Source of the DNA: Peptostreptococcaceae bacterium VA2
Lineage (GTDB): Bacteria > Bacillota > Clostridia > Peptostreptococcales > Peptostreptococcaceae
Length of the DNA: 64,000 nt
Direction of reading: 5' to 3'
Assembly (NCBI GenBank): GCA_000686145.1
Contig: JMMB01000007.1
Span: 2,666,001-2,730,000, forward strand
The translations under genes were made by a program, and so were the position numbers. Shown piece after piece: positions 26,444 through 35,050 of this stretch. Under the pieces are notes generated by a model, which was given only the letters and a program-made list of their open reading frames with translations, made no database searches and was not told the origin of the DNA. Every line of letters begins with the position of its first letter. Position 1 is the stretch's first letter.

Positions 26444-28054
26444 TTATTTATCTTTTATATTTAAGTTTATTATACCCTCATAAATATCAAAGTCATTTGG
26501 CGAAATTTTTCCTTCGATTCTTCTATTGGTAACTATATAATCATCTCTAATTGCTAAGCTCATAAATATTACATTATCATTTATATATTTTTGTATTGAT
26601 TTATATATACCTTTTATCTGTGACTCTGTTGTTGCTACAGATAAAGATTCTAAATAACTATTAAGTTTTTTATCACTATATCCTGAATTTTCAATTATGC
26701 TTTTAACATCTGGTACACTAGATAATTCCCATCCAACTAATGCTAAATCATATTTCTTAGAAGTTATAGCATTTTCTAATTCTTTACCTTCTAGTTCTTC
26801 TATAGTTGATTTTATTCCTATAGCCTTTAAATTTTCCACTATTATATGTGCTGATTTTATTCTTTCTGTATTGTTTTTGTTAACAACAATTTTTAAATTC
26901 AATTCAGAAATTTTTGCTTTAATATCTGCTTTATCCTTTTCTACCTTAGCTGTATCTTCTTTAACATCCGTTTTGTCTTTTTCTGCATTTGGGTCAGTTT
27001 TTAAATTAACCTTATCAAGGTATTGCTTTGATTTTTCCTTATTATAATTAACCGATGCTATATCTTTATTGTAATACTTTGAATTCGAATTAAGAGGGAA
27101 GTTTACTAGCTTAGCATCTCCCATGTATCCTTCTTCTACTATTTGTTCTCTATTTATAGAATATGCTATTGCTTTTCTAAAATTAATATCTTTAAGGAAT
27201 TCATTATCATAATTAAAAATCAAGCTTTCATAATCTCTACCTTCATACTTTGTTATATTAAATTCCTTTTCATAAAACTTACTTAAATCATTTAATGATA
27301 CTTTTGCTATGTCACTATCTAATGCCATAACCATGGAAATTTGAGTTTCTTCATCGGGTACGACACCTACTTTTATATCTTTTGTAGTCTTTGGAAATTC
27401 ATTATAATAGTCTTCATTTACCGTTAATATCATTCCATCTCGTTCTTGATATTTTTCTATTTTATAAGGTCCATTACCTATAAGATTATACTTGTATTCT
27501 GTTTTTTCTTTATCTGATGCTGACCCTAATTTAGACTGAGATACTATTGGAAATATTAATGTTTCTAATGAAAAAGCATACTTTTCTTTAAATTTAATTG
27601 TAAATTCACGATCATTAGTTATAGATATAGATGATATATTTTTAGCTGAGAAATTATATGGGCTTTCTACATTTTTTTGTATTAGCTCTATACTAAATTT
27701 TACATCCTCAGATGTCACTGGTTTTTTGTCATGCCATTTTGCATCCTTTAATTTAATATCTATACTCATACCATCTTGTGCTATTCCGTATTCTTCAACT
27801 AATTGAGGTACTACATTATAATTTTCATCTATTGTAAATAAACCATCATAAATCATGTTAGTTATATACCCCACAGATTTATCCTTATTTAATAAAGGAT
27901 TTATTGTTTTTGGTTTTACCATAGTTAAATTTATGTACTCTGAATTTATAGCACTTTTACCTTCTTCTTTATTTTCACTTTCTTTTTTACCGTTACATCC
28001 AACTACTATAGCGGATATTGCTAGTACTATAAATAATATTCTTAATCTTTTCAT
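26444..28054 (-). CDS. Peptide/nickel ABC transporter substrate-binding lipoprotein (family 5)
   Basis: 536 residues. Lipoprotein signal MKRLRILFIVLAISAIVVGC with lipobox Cys20. Mature part is an OppA/DppA-like family 5 binding protein (INPLLNKDKSVGYITNMIYDGLF, WHDKKPVTSEDVKF, GNGPYKIEKY). An unusual Lys/Asp-rich insertion with repeated KTDVKEDTAKVEKDKADIK-like text sits near residues 355-385. No permease or ATPase genes are adjacent, so it is an orphan binding protein or works with a distant transporter. It overlaps the transglycosylase gene by 4 bases. Confidence 0.9.
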   Translation of the reverse strand: MKRLRILFIVLAISAIVVGCNGKKESENKEEGKSAINSEYINLTMVKPKTINPLLNKDKSVGYITNMIYDGLFTIDENYNVVPQLVEEYGIAQDGMSIDIKLKDAKWHDKKPVTSEDVKFSIELIQKNVESPYNFSAKNISSISITNDREFTIKFKEKYAFSLETLIFPIVSQSKLGSASDKEKTEYKYNLIGNGPYKIEKYQERDGMILTVNEDYYNEFPKTTKDIKVGVVPDEETQISMVMALDSDIAKVSLNDLSKFYEKEFNITKYEGRDYESLIFNYDNEFLKDINFRKAIAYSINREQIVEEGYMGDAKLVNFPLNSNSKYYNKDIASVNYNKEKSKQYLDKVNLKTDPNAEKDKTDVKEDTAKVEKDKADIKAKISELNLKIVVNKNNTERIKSAHIIVENLKAIGIKSTIEELEGKELENAITSKKYDLALVGWELSSVPDVKSIIENSGYSDKKLNSYLESLSVATTESQIKGIYKSIQKYINDNVIFMSLAIRDDYIVTNRRIEGKISPNDFDIYEGIINLNIKDK

Positions 28055-28611
28055 TTGTTTGTTCCTTTCTTGCCATATAACTTATTGTAATTGATATAAT
28101 TTTTCTTTACTTTTTCTACATAGTTTGAGGTTTCCTTAAATGGTATATTATGTAGCTTTTCACCATCTTTACTATAGTCATTATTATTCAACCATTTTTT
28201 CACATTACCCGAGCCACCATTATATGCTGCTATAACTAAGTCTAAATTTCCAAATTCTTTATAAAGCTTATTTAAATACCAACATCCAATTCTTATATTT
28301 ATTTCGGGATTAAAAACATCTACATCATCTAATGATAATTCTTCTTTTGCCCAATCTCTAGTTATATCACTTATTTGCATTAACCCTTTTGCTCCTTTAT
28401 AAGATACTGCATCTGGTTTAAACTTGCTTTCTGCCTTAATTACACTATGTACTAAATTTTCGTCTAAATCAAACTCTTTAGAGTATTTTATCACATACTC
28501 AGAATACTTCTTAGGATAAATCAGTTTATGTATTGTCTTTTTTTCAATTAAAATTGATGTAAATAAAATTACTACAATAGATAGGATTATTAGTATTTTT
28601 TTCTTACTCAC
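28051..28611 (-). CDS. Membrane-anchored lytic transglycosylase (SLT domain)
   Basis: 186 residues: N-terminal membrane helix (about 5-22), then an SLT domain like that of Slt70/MltC with the catalytic glutamate in IKAESKF, followed by GAKGLMQISDITRDWA, RIGCWYLNKLYKEFG and AAYNGGSGNVKKW. Cleaves the MurNAc-GlcNAc bond of peptidoglycan. Overlaps coaE upstream by 8 bases and the binding-protein gene downstream by 4. Confidence 0.93.
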   Translation of the reverse strand: MSKKKILIILSIVVILFTSILIEKKTIHKLIYPKKYSEYVIKYSKEFDLDENLVHSVIKAESKFKPDAVSYKGAKGLMQISDITRDWAKEELSLDDVDVFNPEINIRIGCWYLNKLYKEFGNLDLVIAAYNGGSGNVKKWLNNNDYSKDGEKLHNIPFKETSNYVEKVKKNYINYNKLYGKKGTNK

Positions 28612-29206
28612 ACCAATTCTCCTTCATATACGTAATAAACTTTTTTGCTTTTATATTTAATTCTTCAAAGGTAGAGGAGTTATTTATTATATAATCTGCA
28701 TATATAATTTTTTCCTCTTGACTCATTTGAGAATTAATTCTACTTATAGCGTCTTCCCTTGTACAATTATCTCTATCTACTATTCGTTTTATTTGCATAT
28801 CTTCATCACAAGTTATTATTAACAATTTGTCTATTATTTCTGTATATCCACCTTCTATTAATAGAGCTGCATCTATAACTATAACTTTTTCATGATTATT
28901 TTTTGCTTTATTTATTTTTTCTAATATTTTATTTTTAATTTTAGGATGAGTTAAGTCATTTAATTCTATAAGTTTATTTTCATTATTAAATACTATTCTC
29001 CCCAAGGCCTTTCTATCTAAACTTCCATCAGTATTTCTTATGCCTTCCCCAAAATTAACAAAAACCTCTTGTAAAAGATTTTTATTTTCCAATATTTGTC
29101 TCGATATTTTATCTGCATCAATTATTTCAATATCATTTTTCTTAAATATATCAGATAAACTACTTTTACCACAACCTATATTACCTGTAACACCTAAAAT
29201 CAACAT
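28604..29206 (-). CDS. coaE: Dephospho-CoA kinase
   Basis: 200 residues with P-loop GNIGCGKSSLSDIF at residues 8-21, DADKISRQ and the DRDNCTREDAISRINSQ lid region. Last step of coenzyme A synthesis (phosphorylation of the ribose 3'-hydroxyl). Between polA (8 bases) and the transglycosylase gene (overlap), so polA-coaE-slt-binding protein read as one transcript. Confidence 0.96.
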   Translation of the reverse strand: MLILGVTGNIGCGKSSLSDIFKKNDIEIIDADKISRQILENKNLLQEVFVNFGEGIRNTDGSLDRKALGRIVFNNENKLIELNDLTHPKIKNKILEKINKAKNNHEKVIVIDAALLIEGGYTEIIDKLLIITCDEDMQIKRIVDRDNCTREDAISRINSQMSQEEKIIYADYIINNSSTFEELNIKAKKFITYMKENWCE

Positions 29207-29214
29207 ATTTTCAC

Positions 29215-31860
29215 CTACTTCGTTTCATACCATGAATATCCTACATTCAAGTCAACATCTAAATCAATATCCATTGCAACTGCATTTTCCATTTCTTCTC
29301 TTACTATAGTACTTACTATATCCACTTCTTCTTCTATAGCTTCAACAATAAGCTCATCGTGTACTTGTAGTATAAGTTTAGATTTTAAGTTTTTCTCTTC
29401 TAATTTTTTATACACATTTACCATAGCTATTTTTATTATATCTGCAGCACTACCTTGGATTGGAGCATTCATAGCAAATCGTTTCCCACGATTTTTTTCC
29501 ATGAAGTTGCTTGATTTTATTTCTGGTATGTATCTTCTTCTATTAAATATAGTAGTTACATATCCATTTTCTGTAGCTTTTTCTATAGTTTCATCCATGT
29601 ATTCTTTTATTTTGTTATATTTATTAAAATAATTCTCTATATATTCCTTAGCTTGCTTAACTGGTATCTTAAGATCATCTGCTAATCCAAAATCACTCTT
29701 ACCATATACTATACCAAAGTTTACTGCTTTTGCCGCACTTCTTAATTCACTTGTAACATTTTCCATGTCAACATTGAAAACTTGAGATGCTGTTTTTGTA
29801 TGAATATCTTCTTTATGCTTAAATGCATCTATCATATTTTCATCTTGACTCATTTGAGCTAATACCCTAAGTTCTACTTGTGAATAATCCGCATCTACTA
29901 ATTCACATCCATTATCTGCTATAAATACTTTTCTTATATTTCTTCCCATTTCAAGTTTTACAGGTATATTTTGAAGATTTGGTTCTGTAGAAGAAATCCT
30001 ACCTGTTGTAGTTATAGTTTGGTTAAATGAAGAATGTATTCTATTACTTATTGGATTTATTATTCCTAATAAACCTTCCACATAAGTAGAGTTTAGTTTA
30101 ACTATTTGTCTGTATTCTGTTATTTTATCTATTATCGGACTTTTATCTTTTAGTTTATCTAATACATCTGCATTAGTTGAATATCCTGTTTTAGTTTTTT
30201 TAACTACAGGCAGTTCTAATTTATCAAATAATATTACACCTAATTGTTTTGGAGAGTTTATATTAAACTCTTCTCCTGCTATTATATATATTTCTTGCTC
30301 TAGTCTTTTTATTACTTCTTTAAATTCGCTACCTAGTTCATACAATTTTTCTTTATCTACTTTTATTCCCTCATACTCCATATCACCTAAAACTTCTACT
30401 AATGGCATCTCAACATGATAAAATAGTCCATCCATATCCATTTCATTTAGACTTTTTTCCATCATAGGAAACACATCGTACACTGCATTTATAACTGTAC
30501 ATATGTGATTTTTTAATTCTTCAAATTCTAAGTCTTCATATCCTTTTATCTTTACACCTTTACCTAATAGTTCTTCCTTCGACTTTACTGTTTTAGTAAG
30601 ATATTTCATAGCTATTGCACTACATTCATAAGACGTAGATGAAGTTGAATCTATTAAATATTCAGCTATAGTTATATCAAAATTCATATTTTCTAGTATT
30701 ATTTTATATGGTTTTAAAGCTATATAATCATCTTTTAGATTATATCCAATTTTTCTTATTTCGTTGTTAGAAAGTATAGTTTCCAGTTTAGTTATATCAT
30801 CTTCTTCTATGTAATATATATTTGTTCCATCTACACTTACGAACATATACATTATATTTTTCTCTAATATATTTCCTTTTTTACTAACTGTTTTTAATAT
30901 TATTTTTTTATTTTCATTAATAGTTTTAATAAATTCTTCTATATCTTCTAACTTATTTATATTTAGCATCTCACCTATTTCTTTTTCTTGGTCAGAATCT
31001 ATAAATCTAGGAATCAGGCTTAAGAATCCTAATTTTCTAAAGCATTCTACAACACTTTGTTTGTCAAAATCTCCATATTTCATACTTTCTAAATTTATAT
31101 CGATTGGAACATCTCTTATTATTGTAGCTAATTTTTTACTCATTATAGCTAAGTCTTTATTTTCTTCTATTTTCTTTTTAGCACTACCTTTTATATTTTC
31201 TAAATTTTCAAGTATACCTTCTATACTAGAATATTCTTTTATAAGCTTTATACCTGTTTTTTCTCCGATACCTGGTACTCCTGGTATATTATCTGATTTG
31301 TCTCCCATAAGACCTTTTAAATCTATAAATTGAGTTGGAGTCATTTCATATTTTTCCATAACAGAGTCAAAATCATATTCTTCTACTTCTCCAACACCTT
31401 TTTTAGTTATTAAAGTAGTTGTTTTTTCGGATGCAAGTTGAATAGCATCTTTATCTCCAGTAACTATGTATACCTTATATCCGTTTTCTTCACCTAACTT
31501 AGAAACAGTTCCTATTATATCATCCGCTTCATATCCATCGATTTCAAGTCTGTTTATATTAAACTGGTCTAATAGTTCCTTTAGAGGCTCAAATTGCACT
31601 CTTAATTCATCTGGCATTTTCTTTCTTCCTGCTTTATATTCTTCAAACTCTAGATGCCTAAAAGTTTTAGCTTTTCTATCAAAAGCTACACTTATATGAG
31701 TAGGCTTATATGTATCTATAATCTTAAACAACATTGTAGTAAATCCATAAATAGCATTTGTTTTTAACCCTTCTTTGTTGTTCATATCTGGTAGTGCAAA
31801 GAAAGCTCTATTTATTATTGAATTTCCATCTATTATAATTAATTTATTTTCCAAATTCAT
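29215..31860 (-). CDS. polA: DNA polymerase I
   Basis: 881 residues. N-terminal 5'-3' exonuclease/FEN domain (1-290; IIDGNSIINRAFFAL, GYEADDIIGT, GLMGDKSDNIPGVPGIGEKT), a degenerate 3'-5' exonuclease domain (about 310-470, lacking the DxE metal motif near FVSVDGTNIYYIEEDD), and the polymerase domain with motif A DYSQVELR, motif B KAVNFGIVYG and motif C QVHDE. An inactive proofreading domain is normal for Firmicute Pol I. Confidence 0.97.
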   Translation of the reverse strand: MNLENKLIIIDGNSIINRAFFALPDMNNKEGLKTNAIYGFTTMLFKIIDTYKPTHISVAFDRKAKTFRHLEFEEYKAGRKKMPDELRVQFEPLKELLDQFNINRLEIDGYEADDIIGTVSKLGEENGYKVYIVTGDKDAIQLASEKTTTLITKKGVGEVEEYDFDSVMEKYEMTPTQFIDLKGLMGDKSDNIPGVPGIGEKTGIKLIKEYSSIEGILENLENIKGSAKKKIEENKDLAIMSKKLATIIRDVPIDINLESMKYGDFDKQSVVECFRKLGFLSLIPRFIDSDQEKEIGEMLNINKLEDIEEFIKTINENKKIILKTVSKKGNILEKNIMYMFVSVDGTNIYYIEEDDITKLETILSNNEIRKIGYNLKDDYIALKPYKIILENMNFDITIAEYLIDSTSSTSYECSAIAMKYLTKTVKSKEELLGKGVKIKGYEDLEFEELKNHICTVINAVYDVFPMMEKSLNEMDMDGLFYHVEMPLVEVLGDMEYEGIKVDKEKLYELGSEFKEVIKRLEQEIYIIAGEEFNINSPKQLGVILFDKLELPVVKKTKTGYSTNADVLDKLKDKSPIIDKITEYRQIVKLNSTYVEGLLGIINPISNRIHSSFNQTITTTGRISSTEPNLQNIPVKLEMGRNIRKVFIADNGCELVDADYSQVELRVLAQMSQDENMIDAFKHKEDIHTKTASQVFNVDMENVTSELRSAAKAVNFGIVYGKSDFGLADDLKIPVKQAKEYIENYFNKYNKIKEYMDETIEKATENGYVTTIFNRRRYIPEIKSSNFMEKNRGKRFAMNAPIQGSAADIIKIAMVNVYKKLEEKNLKSKLILQVHDELIVEAIEEEVDIVSTIVREEMENAVAMDIDLDVDLNVGYSWYETK

Positions 31861-31960
31861 CTCTCCTATTATTTCTATAGTTTTACTTATAGTTATTATA
31901 TACCAATACTCTATTATTTAATATTACCACAATATCAAAAGTATATTAATATTAAATATA

Positions 31961-31989
31961 TTGCAAATGTTTATATATCTTGGTATAAT
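31961..31989 (+). promoter_or_regulatory. Promoter of tRNA-Leu(CAA)
   Basis: TTGCAA, 17-base spacer, TATAAT ending 21 bases before the tRNA 5' end. Confidence 0.8.
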
Positions 31990-32009
31990 ATTCATATATT
32001 CAATATTTT

Positions 32010-32095
32010 GCCGGATTGGTGGAATGGCAGACACGACGGACTCAAAATCCGTTGGTAGCAATACCGTATCGGTTCGACCCCGATATCCGGCACCA
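32010..32095 (+). tRNA. tRNA-Leu (anticodon CAA), attachment site of the island
   Basis: Class II tRNA: acceptor GCCGGAT / ATCCGGC, discriminator A, encoded CCA. Anticodon stem ACGGA / TCCGT with loop CTCAAAA gives CAA (UUG codons). T arm ATCGGTTCGACCCCGAT. Its 3' half from 32039 is duplicated at 41077-41137, marking insertion of a mobile element that kept the tRNA intact. Confidence 0.97.
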
Positions 32096-32099
32096 ATAA
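32039..32099 (+). repeat. Left attachment direct repeat (attL)
   Basis: 61-bp direct repeat matching 41077-41137 with a single mismatch (C32049 versus A41087). It covers the tRNA-Leu anticodon loop through the CCA end and 4 further bases. 50 bp after the mismatch are identical. Confidence 0.93.
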
Positions 32100-32107
32100 G
32101 TATTTTC

Positions 32108-32145
32108 GAGAGTTCTAACTATTTTAGTTGGAACTCTTTTGTTTT
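32108..32145 (+). terminator. Terminator after tRNA-Leu(CAA)
   Basis: AGAGTTCtAACT / AGTTgGAACTCT stem followed by TTTTGTTTT, 13 bases after the tRNA. Confidence 0.8.
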
Positions 32146-32154
32146 CCACAAAAT

Positions 32155-32725
32155 AAATAGTTCCACTATCCGATGCTAATGTAAAGAAATTATTGAGAAT
32201 ACCTGATAAATCAACCTACGTTGGTTTAAGAGATTTTACAATTATGATAGTTATGCTTGATTGTGGAATTAGAGTTGGTGAACTTGTAAATCTTCGAGTT
32301 GAAAATATAGATTTAAGAAGTGGGTACATAAATACCCCTGCTGAAATTGCTAAATCAAGAACCTTTAGACAAATGCCGATTTCAAGTAAAACTATAAAGC
32401 TATTGAAAGAAATTGTATCAATTGTTAAAGATACGGATACTAATTATCTTTTTCTTTCAGCATATGGAAATAAATTAGATACTAATCAAGTTATTCATTC
32501 ATTTTCAAAATATAGAAAAGGAGCTAAGATTAAAGTTAAATGCACTCCACATGTATTTAGGCATACTTTTGCTGTAAACTTTATAAAAGATAATGGTGAT
32601 GTATTTACTCTACAAAGGATACTTGGACATTCTACCTTAGAAATGACTAGAAGATTCAACTTATAAGTTCTGATTTAATGAGAAAACATAAAGAAGTTTC
32701 TCCGTTAGATAAGTTTTTAAAATAA
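32155..32725 (+). pseudogene. Tyrosine recombinase (integrase) remnant
   Basis: The catalytic domain is readable from VPLSDANVKKLLRIPDK onward: LDCGIRVGELVNLRVENID holds the first catalytic Arg, then HVFRHTF (His-x-x-Arg) and LQRILGHSTLEMTRR. The N-terminal arm-binding and core-binding domains are absent. Where the nucleophilic Tyr should follow MTRR there is Phe (TTC), then a stop; the expected tail SDLMRKHKEVSPLDKFLK continues in another frame. Three separate defects make it inactive. It sits 60 bases from the tRNA attachment site, the standard position for an integrase. Confidence 0.9.
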
Positions 32726-32762
32726 ATATGATTAAATAAGATGTATTTTTTACATCTTATTT

Positions 32763-33137
32763 TTATATCCAAATTTCTTCGTTATATTTTAATAGAACTC
32801 TTATTACTTTATTATCTACTTTACCTTTATAATCTGTTGCAAGTTCTCTAGCATATCCATTTCTAGCTTGACAATAGTACTTATAAGCACTATCTGCATC
32901 TATAAAGTATCCCAGGTGTTCCCTCTTTCCAAATTTACTTATTCTTGCCTTATATTTTTTCCTATTTTTTTCAAAATGAATACCTTGTGGTAATCCTCCG
33001 CTATTTTTTTAAGTATTAGTAAAAAAATTATTTAATGATTGTGGTATGAATACACAAGTATCCTTAGAATATAATTTAATACCTAATATGTTTTTATCTA
33101 AAGAGTAAAACACACCCTTATCATCTTTTGAATTATT
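32763..33137 (-). pseudogene. Phage-type AP2-domain DNA-binding protein, remnant
   Basis: Minus strand, one frame: GVFYSLDKNILGIKLYSKDT then CVFIPQSLNNFFTNT, an in-frame TAA near 33009, then SGGLPQGIHFEKNRKKYKAR and an AP2-like stretch LGYFIDADSAYKYYCQARN to a normal stop. The layout (YSxxTCVFxP leader, then LPxGIxF and AP2 beta-sheet/helix) is that of phage HNH/AP2 proteins, here without a recognisable HNH part and without a start codon. Evidence of phage ancestry for this end of the island. Confidence 0.75.
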
Positions 33138-33142
33138 AAAAG

Positions 33143-33265
33143 GTAGATTTTACTACATGTAATATTGAAGAAATAGAAGTTGAATTAAAGGACGTATTTT
33201 GTGGAGTTTTTTCAGTATTACATGCAATTGAATTGACTAAACTTATGGGAATAGTTATAAAATAA
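33143..33265 (+). pseudogene. Short gene remnant of unknown family
   Basis: Forty codons read VDFTTCNIEEIEVELKDVFC followed by GVFSVLHAIELTKLMGIVIK and a stop, with a terminator 5 bases later, but there is no start codon and a stop lies just upstream. It looks like the 3' end of a protein-coding gene; I do not recognise the family. Confidence 0.4.
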
Positions 33266-33269
33266 TCAT

Positions 33270-33300
33270 GGGTAACTTTAATTTGTTACCCTATTATTAT
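33270..33300 (+). terminator. Plus-strand terminator inside the island
   Basis: GGGTAAC / GTTACCC stem with loop TTTAATTT, followed by TATTATTATTTT, just after the 33143-33265 remnant. Confidence 0.7.
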
Positions 33301-33344
33301 TTTATAACTATTTTTTGTAACTATTATAATTATTAACGTTAGTT

Positions 33345-33893
33345 TTATATTTTTGTAGAGAAATACCCAATCATCATAAGACATCCAACTAAAGCATCAA
33401 TCATATCTTGCATGGTATCTTTTAATCCACCTGGTTGAGTATGTTTACTAAAGAATACATCTAATAGATACTCAAATATTTCAGTTACAGCAGATAGACC
33501 TAGGCCAAAGAAAAGAAGAATAATAAGAATTAGTATTTTCCTAGATGTATCTTCTATTTTAATAGTGTTTAATATATTCCATCCTATTTTAACAGTTATA
33601 AATCCTGACCAAAAATGTAGAAAGTCATCATAAATCTTTATTTTGTCATAAACGTTATAACAAGACCCTAACAAGAATGAAGATAGTATAAATAAATTAC
33701 CAAATATAAATAAACTTTTATCTATTATAGGAAAATTTTTAGAATATAATTTACTTAATACAAATAATATAATTAAACAAAGTGCACTTAATCCACTTTT
33801 TCCATATTGACCTTTAAATAAAAAGAATATTATTGAAAAAATATATACAGTATAAAGTATTAATTTAAGAATATTAATTTTTTTATCTTTCAT
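33345..33893 (-). CDS. Multi-pass membrane protein, DUF2238/YjdF-like
   Basis: 182 residues from the ATG at 33893 (AGGTG ribosome binding site; an ATG five codons earlier lacks one and lies in a hairpin). About six hydrophobic helices. YDDFLHFWSGF and a later E-IFEYLLD ... DTMQDMIDALVG pattern resemble the conserved Asp/His and Glu/Asp motifs of DUF2238 (YjdF) proteins, whose function is unknown. It is the only apparently intact gene in the left half of the island. Confidence 0.65.
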   Translation of the reverse strand: MKDKKINILKLILYTVYIFSIIFFLFKGQYGKSGLSALCLIILFVLSKLYSKNFPIIDKSLFIFGNLFILSSFLLGSCYNVYDKIKIYDDFLHFWSGFITVKIGWNILNTIKIEDTSRKILILIILLFFGLGLSAVTEIFEYLLDVFFSKHTQPGGLKDTMQDMIDALVGCLMMIGYFSTKI

Positions 33894-33903
33894 ATTTACA
33901 CCT

Positions 33904-33960
33904 ACCATTTATAGTATTTATATTATTATGTGCAAATAAAATATAAATACTATAAATGGT
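33904..33960. repeat. Perfect 20-bp inverted repeat with 17-base loop
   Basis: Arms 33904-33923 and 33941-33960 (ACCATTTATAGTATTTATAT and its exact complement). It overlaps the upstream ATG of the DUF2238-like gene and forms a long AT-rich hairpin at its 5' end. Could be a terminator for plus-strand transcription (GGTTTT follows) or a leader structure. Confidence 0.85.
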
Positions 33961-34148
33961 TTTAAAATACTTTGTTTATTGAAATTATATTAAAAGCATT
34001 GATAAAATTAAGAAAAAGAAAAATAAACAACATAAAAAGAAAAATTTGTTATACTTTGGAAACATATAGTAATTATTTGAATGTCCTGTATATATAAAGC
34101 AAATGTAAATAATCATCTTTAATACTTATAAAAAATCTATTGTTTTCA

Positions 34149-34470
34149 GCTAAAAAATTAAGGGAAGAATATGAAAACTTAGTTACAATAGATAAACAAA
34201 CATGGCTTGGAAATAGAAGGTTATTTTATATGAATTTAGATAGAGAAATGAGTAAATTAAAAATACATAAGTGATGTTATCATGAACTCTACAAGAAATG
34301 AAGATGAAAGATATACTATAGAAAATGATACTTTAGCTATTATTATGCCTAATACAGATATAAATGGAGCAAGCATTGTAAAAAATAGAATAAAAGATAG
34401 CATAAATGATTTAAGCTTAAAATTAAAACAAGAAAAAAATTATGTAAATATAGATACAAAGATATCTATA
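34149..34470 (+). pseudogene. GGDEF-domain (diguanylate cyclase) gene remnant
   Basis: The first segment reads AKKLREEYENLVTIDKQTWL then GNRRLFYMNLDREMSK, the typical entry of a GGDEF domain (DxLTxLxNRR). After a TGA the end of the domain continues: RNEDERYTIENDTLAIIMP, NTDINGASIVKNRIKDSI and IDTKISI. The middle with the GGDEF active site is deleted and the tail is cut off near 34470 by sequence reading as an antisense YabE-like fragment. Confidence 0.8.
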
Positions 34471-34814
34471 TTATTACCTTTTTCTAAATTTTTGTCTTCT
34501 ACTAACTTAACTTCAAAAGGAATATTTTCATATTCATTCTGTGTTAATTTTTTTACTTTTGTAACTTTTATATCCATATAATCAACTAGTTTAGTGTCTA
34601 AACTAGGAATTATCTTACCATCTTTATCATATGTTATTTTTGCTTCATCTAATGCTTCTCGAACAGTTTCTTTGAAAGTTGAAATATGTTTTTCTTCTCC
34701 TTTGACTACTATACTTATTTGTTCTTTTTTTAGAGCTCCATATCCAACTAACAAAATCGATATTAAACATATACTTATTATACTAGCTATTATTACTTTT
34801 CCTTCTTTGATAAT
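34440..34814 (-). pseudogene. YabE-like DUF348 surface protein, 5' fragment
   Basis: Reads IIKEGKVIIASIISICLISI (membrane/signal helix) and then a DUF348 ubiquitin-like unit (KGEEKHISTFKETVREALDE, then DKDGKIIPSLDTKLVDYMDI). Full-length relatives carry further DUF348, G5 and 3D/Rpf domains and act on the cell wall. Here the 3' part is replaced by antisense GGDEF sequence near 34470, and no ATG follows the AAGGGGG ribosome binding site (only ATT/ATC codons), so it is probably dead. Confidence 0.65.
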
Positions 34815-34979
34815 AGACCCCCTTTATTTTTCAAAGCATCTTTACATTTGCTTATAAATATATATATTACTATTAAATTCAAAATATATAACCGTTTTGT
34901 AACTTTTGATTTATTCTTATTAAAACTGTAATATATTTTTCATAATTATAGATATTAATTTATTCTCTTATTGTTCTAC

Positions 34980-35012
34980 AATATAAAAAGCCTTCAATTA
35001 AAGAAGACTTTT
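34980..35012 (-). terminator. Terminator of the sugar cassette
   Basis: AAAAGTCTTC / GAAGGCTTTT stem (one T-G pair), TTTTTATAT tail on the minus strand, 38 bases after rfbB. The 34815-35050 gap holds nothing else I can identify. Confidence 0.7.
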
Positions 35013-35050
35013 TTGAAGCATATATATGAAATTTATATTTATCTACAATT

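Noticed and set aside
34282-34581. 99-codon plus-strand ORF as a complete small gene
   Set aside because: Its first part is the end of a GGDEF domain and its second part is antisense to the YabE-like fragment; it is a chimera at a breakpoint.
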